Origin: Gordius sp. MW1
Taxonomy: Eukaryota; Nematomorpha; Gordioida; Gordea; Gordiidae
Assembly: GCA_964036665.1 (NCBI GenBank)
Contig: OZ038528.1
Location: 3,664,501 to 3,728,500 of the forward strand
Length of the DNA stretch: 64,000 nucleotides
Direction: 5' to 3'
The position numbers and the translations under genes are program-made. The notes beneath the pieces are model-generated. The model was not told the origin of the DNA and ran no database searches. It saw only the letters and a program-made list of their open reading frames with translations. Below, one piece after another: positions 56,022-64,000 of this stretch (position 1 is its first letter; each line of letters starts with the position of its first letter).

Positions 56022-58678
56022 TTAAATAGCTGATGTCCTACGATCGTGTAAGGTGTTGAGGGTAGAAGATATAAGTCGGCCACATTTACCATCATTTATA
56101 TGTTTCGATTGTTGAACGCCACTTTCTCCGTATGCAGTATATTTGTCATTACGACAATCATCATCCTGATGATAATGATCATTTTCTCGGTTTGGCCCAT
56201 CATTGTGGGGTGATAAAAGGGAAGGATCGTAATGGAGCGATGAGGAGTTCGATTTTTGAGTAGTACTTTGATTGTTTTGATTATCGACGCTCCCCTTGTC
56301 CAAATTGAATTGCTGTTGTTGTAAATACTGTAAATAAACTGAAGCCACCGCCAACATATTATCCGTGTTTTCGGGACCCAGAACGAGATTCGCCATTTTA
56401 CCATCTTCGTCGTTAGCTTTATAAAATTGAGGATCGGTAATGCTCTGAGAATCACTCAAACTCCCGGCGCTCATCGAATTGTCGCCGCCTGGTAATGATT
56501 GACTTATTTTAAGCAAAGATCGATCTCGTTTAGAACTACTCGCAGGGCTAACATTGGTATAGTCGTTATGAGGGGACGCATGATCCGCGCCGCGCAATTT
56601 GTGTACGTTAGCGACGTGCATATACATGTTAGCTTTCAAGCCGAACTGTTTAGAGCAAAAAGGACACGCAAATTCGCGCACCTTTTCGTGCACTATCTTG
56701 AGATGAACGTTAAAATTGCCCTTCAAGGTGAATGTTTTCGGGCATTGCGGACAATATATGAGATCTCGGCTGTCTGTGACGTTTCTGCGGGGAGCGCCGA
56801 CAGGACGAGGGGTATTTTCGCCGCTACTTCGCAAATCGCTATTTTCGTCCGCAGGCGTGCTCTTAAGTGGAGGTGACGGGAAAGGAGACGACGTCGAAGC
56901 GAATAATTTTACATCAGCCCCTGTGTCATTTTCGGTGGGAAAGAGTTTAAAATCCTGATGTATATCCATAGATTTAGGAACGGGGCAGGGCGAAGACATC
57001 TTAGGTTTTTTCTTGGCCCGACAAAAGGGCGGAACGTACGTTTGATTAGCTACCGCGGCTATCGCCATTCCTACGTGCTGTTCGCGTAAGCTAGGTGAAA
57101 TATCGTTTAGTGCGACCTTCTCGCCGCCGTAGGTATTGTGAAACAATTGAGGGGCGGAGTTGGAGATAGGGTCGGGACAACCGAATATGGCAACTTGTGC
57201 GGCCGCGGCCGATAATAAGAGATTGCGATACTGATCTTCGAGCGAGGAAAATGTGTTGTTCGTACTATTAACGGTGCTCACTCTCTCGAGATAAGAAGAT
57301 GCTGGAGGGAATGAAGTTTGGAGTTGCTCCAGTTTGACGCGATTTGCTGCGAAGAGATTTTCGTCCCTATCATAACCATTCGGGAGCGTAATGGTGGGTT
57401 CCTGTTCGATCGTACTAGGGGAAAGACTCTGAGCAGTGACTCGGAGATGTATGTTTTTCGCGTGAGTTTTCATGTTCTGTTTCAGGCTAAACGTCTTACC
57501 GCACACAGGACATGTGTGGGGTTTTATCTTCTTGTGCACCGCCTTAATGTGGGTGTGCAGGTTGCTCTTGAACTTGAATGCCTTGCCGCAAAATGAACAG
57601 ACCGCCAACCCGGACGGCACGGGATTCTCTCGTTTATCGGAGCAGCAAGAGGATCGCTTAATTTCTGGACTTTCGGGCTTAACTCTAAGAGAAGAGCCCA
57701 ACTCTCCGGTGTTATTTCGCAGGATTTCGCCGGTCTGGCTAGCGATAGCGTTAGAAATCGGTTGAGGTAAAAGATTAGCATTGTTCATTCTGGCGAATAA
57801 ATCCAAAAAGTTGGTGGTGGTCGGACCGTTGTCAAAACTTTCGTTGCCACTTCCCAAAAGATGGGAAATATTGTTGAAAATGCTGTAAGGATCGTTGGCA
57901 ACCGAGGAGTAATGATCCGAGACTAGCCCGTGTTGAGTTGAGGCAATAGAGGAGGAATTAGTTATAGTGGCAGGGGCAGCTGTAATGGGAGCAGGCGCTT
58001 TGGGTTGAATATTTTTGGTGTAAAAAGTGGACATGGCTTCGAGCTGCTTTTGCCACGTACTCAACAAACTTATGTTGGCGTTGATGATTGATTGAATTTC
58101 GTTCTCGCTCACGGCACAATGCGTAGTAGGAGGTGCTAGGCTACTTTTATCGTAGCTTGCAACAATGGTGGTGGGGTATGTGGAAGAAACGGGAGGAGAT
58201 TGCTTGCGGGGAAGAGATTCCAAGTTTGTGAGATCCGCAGATATACCGTCTGTGTGAGGTTAATTCAAACAAAAAATTAAATTTAAACGAAGGCCTCAGA
58301 ACATTTATATTAACTCTTAACACACCTATATAATAAAAGCAAGTAAACTGTTTTAAGATGTTATAGCCATTAGCCTTGTTAAAGCCGCTTTACCCAACTG
58401 CTTAATGCCCTGCAGACAACATCGAAAGTGTTGAAGCTTAAAAGAAAGTTATGCGAAATCTATTTACCAATGATTGCGGATGTTTGGTGTATAAAAGAGG
58501 ACTTAAAGCTAGGTAGAATGTCCGTGGTGTCTGTGATGGAATGGAGGCCATTTTGAAATGATCTCGTAGCTTGGGAGACTGTATTGAAGTTTTGAGAGCT
58601 TTGGTTTGTGTAACCATCATAACGTACTACGTCAGTTTGGCCATTCAAACAATTAGCTTTGCGGATAGGTAAAATAGA
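56022..58678 (-). CDS. C2H2 zinc-finger protein with two finger pairs, 5' end missing
   Basis: Two exons joined in phase: 58468-58678 and 56022-58249, at least 812 residues; the in-frame part has no convincing start ATG, so earlier exons must lie further right or outside. Pair 1 (about 57430-57605) reads CSFCGKAFKFKSNLHTHIKAVH then CPVCGKTFSLKQNMKTH; pair 2 (about 56610-56760) reads YCPQCPKTFTLKGNFNVH then CPFCSKQFGLKANMYMH. The four fingers are alike, which suggests duplication of one pair. The rest is Ser/Asn/Pro/Gln-rich and disordered, including Q and N runs near the end. This is the build of a sequence-specific nuclear DNA-binding regulator, but I cannot name the orthology group. Its poly(A) signal may be the minus-strand AATAAA near 55025, close to PEN-2. 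Confidence 0.8.
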
Positions 58679-61600
58679 CTTATAAAAGGCACTGATTAAA
58701 AATATTATTGAATATCTAGAGTAGGTCTCGATGTTAAATGTTTAAATAAAATACGTTATTATTATCAAATTTAGTTGATACTATTTTTATAGATTAGGAT
58801 AGAAATATTATGGGTCAATATCAATATAATTATTATAAATGTATTACCACTAACTATCAAGCAAGAGTCAAAAAGTAATTGAGAGGTAAGCTTGTGATTA
58901 AATCATGAAAACTTAAACTCCCAACAATCAGGAGGGCTTTTAAACAAAACAGACTTACCTATTAATTAAAAAAAACTTTAATACTTTTAAAACAAATCTA
59001 AAGCTTATACAAAAAACAATTAGAATTACTTTAAATCATGTATTAATTGCTATTTTTGATACAATATAAATCATTGAAAATTTGAAGTATTAAAGGTATT
59101 GATTTGGTTAATTTGTTTAGTAGTTATAATTTTTTATCAATAGTTATAACAACCTTATAAAGGTTTCATGAGTGTTTATTAGACACTTAGCTAAATGGTA
59201 AAACCATAATAGCTTTGGGCCAATATTCAAATTTAATTAGATTTTAGATAGGCAGGCTAAAATTTTAAAAACATAGATTTTATATAAACTGGGAGGGGGG
59301 GGGTATTGCATTCTACATATATCACCTCAGCCATAAGAAAGTTACCAAAGGTTTTCAATTTATTTCTATTTATTATATCAAATGAATGAATTTTTTTAAA
59401 TAAATACTTGATTATGAAAAATGTCAACATTATTTAAATTGTTATTAAAACTTTAAGTATCAACTTAGTAAAGTATTATTTAATATTTTAAGGTACTAAT
59501 AAAATATTATCCAACTCTATGTGGATATATATAAGTGTGTGCTTTAGATTCATAAAAATTATACTATATTCAGGAACTGGGAGAGGTTGAGAAATTGCAG
59601 AAAAATTAGTTCCTCCAGTATTCCTTGCATAACACATTGGAGATTCCCCAGCTTTAGAATTAATCAAAACCTGATCAAATGTAAATAATTGATGAAAGAT
59701 ATAGATTATTTTAAGTTTAAAAATTGTGCTTATTTTGTTTCCTACCAAATGTCACAATAATTTAATAAAAACCTTAAGGCACAGACACACGTTTACATCT
59801 CAAATAAATATAGATGTGAGTGTCCTTGTAAATTTTGCCTTCAATTGATAGCATTGAGCTTGTGTTATTATTTTATGAAGAATATGAATAACAGCAATGA
59901 ATCTAGCTGTGTAAATTAATAAAGCAATATAACTTTAAAATTAAATTAAAGGAGTGCCAAATTTCTTTCAAAATCCGAATTATATTATATGTTGTTAACT
60001 TTAATACAGCGTAAAAAATATATACAACAAGAATAAAATATTTTGGCTAATTCGACAATAATCAAGTTGATAAAATAGATTTTGGTATGATGCTCAAGAA
60101 TTTAAAACTAATTATTTTTGCATGGAAAAATCTGTTGAAAAATTTGTTTTAATACTCTTTGATCCTCCAAAGAAGTTGAGGGTTGTGCTTCTCTTTTCAA
60201 ATCCTGGAATAGGTGGTGATGATTTAATTTTTGATGTGTAGTGACAAATGAGATTTGATTGTGTCCTGAATGGCCTTCATGGCTTATACTTAAATAGGGG
60301 ATGTCCTAAATTTATAATCTAATTTAGAATACTAAAAACTTGTGGTATATACAGGCAGTTTAAAATTTACTGCATATTTAAATTTTGGAAAAAGGGGTCA
60401 ACTAATAAAGTTATTATAATATAAGTTTCTTCGTTTAAATATTACAAGCAGCGGATTAGCGCATTATTTAGAAGTTACAATAATATTATTATGCATGATG
60501 CATTTTGAATACACCATTATTAATAAAAAGGATATAAGCCATAGCAAAAATTATGATAATGACCCAGTTGAAACAATAAGCAGGTAAGGTGATTATTAAT
60601 AAACAGGAAGATATAAAAAATTAATATAACTATTTTCTACCAATTCAAAAATATCGGAATTATCCCCCATTAAATTCGAATCGCAGCTCACTTGATGACA
60701 CCCTCATAAAAAAATAATTACGAAACGCATCCCAATTTAAAATAGAATTAAAACCAATGACTAATATTATTAGTTTATAAGTAAAAGATATATGCAGGTA
60801 AGTAATCTTTTTCATTTTGCATAAATTCCCTTAAAAATGCCTTAGTGACAATTACGTTGATTTTGTGCACATGTTATTCTTACAAACTATTATATAACTT
60901 TCCATCATTTTCGCGAATATTCTTTTTTATGACAATATTTAGGGTACGAGTCTCCAGTTAATAAAAATTGAAAACAACATAGTCCAAAAATTTAGTAAAC
61001 ATATAATGATTCTTAAACTTATGCAACTTCAACAAAAATTTGCTTGTAAATTTATGCATACATCGGGAAGTAAATAACAAATTATTAAGTAATAAATACT
61101 TTATTGAATATCCATTAAAAGTGAAACGTTTGCGAGAAAAGTAAGTTAATAAATAAGTGTAAACACTTCTTTATATACTCGCAAATTAATCGAAAGATAC
61201 ATAAAGTCAATTTACATTTAGTAGTAAATCCGCGAGCAATATGTAATAGGTCAATTAACGTGGCGAGTAATATAAGGTAATAGTAATGAATCAATTGAAG
61301 TAGACATAAGTAAAGTGCAGCGAGCAATCAGTTAAATAGTAATGGATACAACACATAAAGTGTTTGCATACAAGGTGATGCTGATGTCAAGTTCATATCT
61401 AACCCTATTTAATCAAATTTTGAAATTATTTAAACATTTGTTCTATTTATAGCTTTTCCCACTTATCTATAGTGTCATTTTACATATTTATTTTAGAGGA
61501 GTGAGGTAAAATAAGGGGGAATAGCAGGATCCCTAAATCTTTTAATCTTTTACAAATTGCACGTTGCCCTATCAACTCGCCGAAATCTATTTCGCCGAAT

Positions 61601-61924
61601 TCATCTTGGGACATTATTTATTATTCTCCTCATAATCATAAAGAAGGCCCTAAATATGATGCCTATTATGATAATTATGAATTTAATTTAAAAAACCTAA
61701 ATTTTATTTTTAATCTGGAATTGATTGATCAATAAACAGTTTTGGTGGCAGACATTTTCAAATTAAGGGACATTATGTAACTTTGGGACATTCAATTCGC
61801 CGAGATGGTTTTGGCAAGTTGACAGGTCACCAAGTTCCACGTATATACAGAAGGGTAACATGCATAAGGGTGTAATATAAAGTGGCACAAGTGAAGGCCG
61901 GTATAGTAGGCAACAAATAATAAA
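58679..61924. other. AT-rich region upstream of the zinc-finger exons
   Basis: Probably intron of the zinc-finger gene. A G run at 59285-59295. A possible additional minus-strand exon at about 60150-60280 (frame reading SFVTTHQKLNHHHLFQDLKR) is not proven. No mobile element recognised with confidence. Confidence 0.4.
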
Positions 61925-62384
61925 TACACTGCTACAAGCTGCCCTCGAACGGGCAAAAATTCCCTTCTTCCTCTAACCGTCAGATCCTCCCCTTGAAGGG
62001 CGGATGCGTCCTGACGGTACGTCACTAGTCCCATGGGACAAAGACCTTTTTTTTAAATGGGACACTTGTATTGACCTCTTTGCACCCTCCAACGATACTC
62101 ACGACCCCCTAGGATCGGCTGAGAATCGTAAATCCGTAAAATATTCAGCTTTATCAGAAACCGCTATTTTTATTTCTATCGTTTCGTCTTGCTCAGGGAC
62201 GTTTGGGAAGAGCGCTTTAAATTTATTTAAAGAACTTAATAAACGTTCGCCTCCTTCAAAAATTTCGAAGAGGTTTCTACTAAGACAATCAATCGCCATT
62301 GCGATCGCTAAATCCAAGTTTTATTCCCTGATGAACTCGATTCCCATTCTTAAAGAGGATGAAGAAATGGGTAATGTCTTTTAA
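61925..62384 (+). pseudogene. RLE-type LINE 3' fragment
   Basis: Encodes the endonuclease end of a relative of the 25215 LINE: LQAALERAKIPFF, a stop, then MRPDGTSLVPWDK, WDTCIDLFAP and a C-terminal tail. The rest of the element is missing; the fragment is 5'-truncated and carries at least one stop. Confidence 0.8.
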
Positions 62385-62669
62385 TCATTTTTTTAATAAA
62401 TATTTTCGTTCTTGTATCTTTTTATAAATTCCATTATATATTTAATACTCTTCTTTTACATACAGACTGGTGGCGCGAGTGAATGATATTGCATGTATAT
62501 AAGTGGCGACGCGAGTGAAGATATAATGTGCAAATAAGTGGCTTGCGGTTATAACGTTTATAATGTTTTCTTCTCATTGGAAAGGATTGTTTTCTAAATA
62601 ATCCTATCAAGAGGATTAGTGTTGGTGAATTATAATCAATAAAAAATTAGCTGATCATTAAACAAATCT

Positions 62670-63648
62670 GCAATTAAATGTTTGTCTATGGAAAAGCCTA
62701 TGACACGCTCCCTCGCGATTTAATAAATGTATCCCTGACGATTTACGGCGTTTAAAGCATCATGTTCGTACGTCAGAACGACAGTTGAAGGTTCTAAACC
62801 TTTTCGGATTGAAATTAAATTGCATCAAGGATCTGCTCCAAGACCCTTCTTATTCAACATATTTGTAAGCACGATAACGAAAGGCATTTAAAGGCCATGA
62901 TAGTGGTGTATGCTATGATATAATACTGTGCGAAGAGACAAAGGATAAAGTCTACAAAGAAACCTAAAAATTGACAAAACGCTTAGCTGTATATGGTTTA
63001 AAGGTCAACAATTGAAAAACAGTATACATTGAGATGAACTTTACAGGCATTCCATCGCCAGATGGCTAAAGCACCTAAAAGTTGAGAGGCTTACTTACCT
63101 CGACTCGATACTTCAGTAAGGAGGTCGCGAAAAAGAAGTCAATGCATGGACTAAACAAGAATGGCTTGAATGACCGAATATATCCGGTGTAATGTGGGAC
63201 AAGAAGATGCCAATATGGTTAAAGAGCAAAGCTATCAAATACATCGTAAGAACAGTTCAACTCCATGGAAGTGTAGGATGGGCATTAAACGCCACGGATC
63301 AGGTGTTATTACAAACCGGAGATAAAATTGAAACAGTTGAGCTTTGGGTATACAAAGCTGAACCTTATGACAAACGGCAGTCTCAGGGCAAAAATGTGTA
63401 TTCAACTTATGGCGGACTCAATGAAAATCAGCTAAGGTGGTATGACGAATGATGTAAAAAGAGTATTAGACATGGAGATGACGGGGAAGAAAGGAAGAAG
63501 ACGAACTCGTGTCACGTGTAAAGGGCAAGTATGCAAAGTTAGGAATATAAATGAGGGCATGGCACTTACCCAATCATGTTGGAAGAAATTTATTAAAACA
63601 ACCCCACGACTGTGGGAATTAATACACGAAAAAGAAGGAGTTCTTTAA
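62670..63648 (+). pseudogene. RTE-like LINE fragment (reverse transcriptase end)
   Basis: Broken frames read KAYDTLPRDLI (about 62690), LHQGSAPRPFLFNIF (about 62820), KAIKYIVRTVQLHGSVGW (63230-63290), NENQLRWYDE (63421-63450), then a frameshift to the GKKGRRRTRV tail. This order (KAYD.VPR; LHQGSALSPFLFN; YGSECW; RLRWYGH; GKRPRGRP) is typical of RTE/craft-like RT C-termini. Multiple stops and frameshifts; inactive. Confidence 0.75.
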
Positions 63649-64000
63649 CATTTCTTAAAATAATATTACTATGATTGGATTTCGAATCACAATTTCAACA
63701 GGCTATAAATGATTATTAAATAAAATGGCACTAAATTAATTTAACATCACATCATCACAGTATTTTTGTTTTGTAATTTTATGAATTTTGCAAATGGTGT
63801 ATATTTTAAAATGTTGTTTTTAATGTTTAACGAGTTTAGTATTTTTTTTACGTTTTAAAACTTTAATTATCCAAATCAATCTATAAGTCTTCCCTTATTT
63901 ATGAACATTTCAAAATGGCGGAAAAAGGATACAGTTATAACGTTGATGAGCAGTCTATCTAGTTTATGCTTGTAGTATACCATATTAATTGCTGTGCAAT
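63649..64000. other. Window end with a MITE terminus
   Basis: TGATGAGCAGTCTATCTAG, then TTATGC, at 63940-63970 resembles the right end of the foldback family at 11366-11815, and ATTAATTGCTGTGCAAT at the very end resembles a repeat start seen near 4597 and 14020. Confidence 0.5.

Noticed and set aside
56499..57765. Plus-strand open frames of 80-125 codons
   Set aside because: Shadows of the zinc-finger coding exon on the minus strand.

Overview
The window is AT-rich animal DNA with interrupted genes. Coding exons carry GT...AG introns whose phases close on one another, the proteins are typical animal ones, and the DNA between exons is crowded with DNA transposons and non-LTR retrotransposons. 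A polybromo protein with a C2H2 pair behind its HMG box points to an invertebrate, most likely an arthropod. A small AT-rich crustacean is only a guess. I see no organelle, bacterial or viral segment.

Layout. (1) 219-15136, plus strand: the 3' half of polybromo-1 (13 exons; the 5' part lies outside the window), a SWI/SNF (PBAF) chromatin-remodelling subunit. (2) 17790-29964, minus strand: HBS1, a ribosome-rescue translational GTPase. Its exon phases also allow a second transcript, 28250-29964, that stops before the GTPase, as in the animal SKI7-like (HBS1LV3) isoform. An intact 936-codon RLE-type LINE sits antisense in the intron that separates the short-isoform end from the GTPase exons. (3) 29965-44460: mostly transposon debris: a TIR element with telomere-like motifs, two large foldback elements, a decayed LINE split by a hAT MITE, and a minisatellite holding a solo-LTR-like insert. 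One small unrecognised gene lies at 36499-37026 (minus). (4) 44725-54317, plus strand: NAA35, the auxiliary subunit of the NatC N-terminal acetyltransferase, 11 exons, with a 6.5 kb intron full of nested foldback/hAT elements. (5) 54657-54962, minus: PEN-2, a gamma-secretase subunit, single exon. (6) 56022-58678, minus: a C2H2 zinc-finger protein with two finger pairs, 5' exons not found. (7) 61925-64000: fragments of an RLE LINE and an RTE-like LINE.

The genes are separate housekeeping or regulatory genes and form no operon. The most interesting points are the HBS1/SKI7 alternative-terminal-exon layout with a LINE in the isoform-deciding intron; spliceosomal introns of only 32-37 nt beside introns of several kb in the same genes; a family of hAT-like foldback MITEs with recognisable 8-bp target duplications; and two unrelated hAT insertions that share the same 8-bp target. 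Exon borders were read by eye from splice signals and phase, without transcript data.
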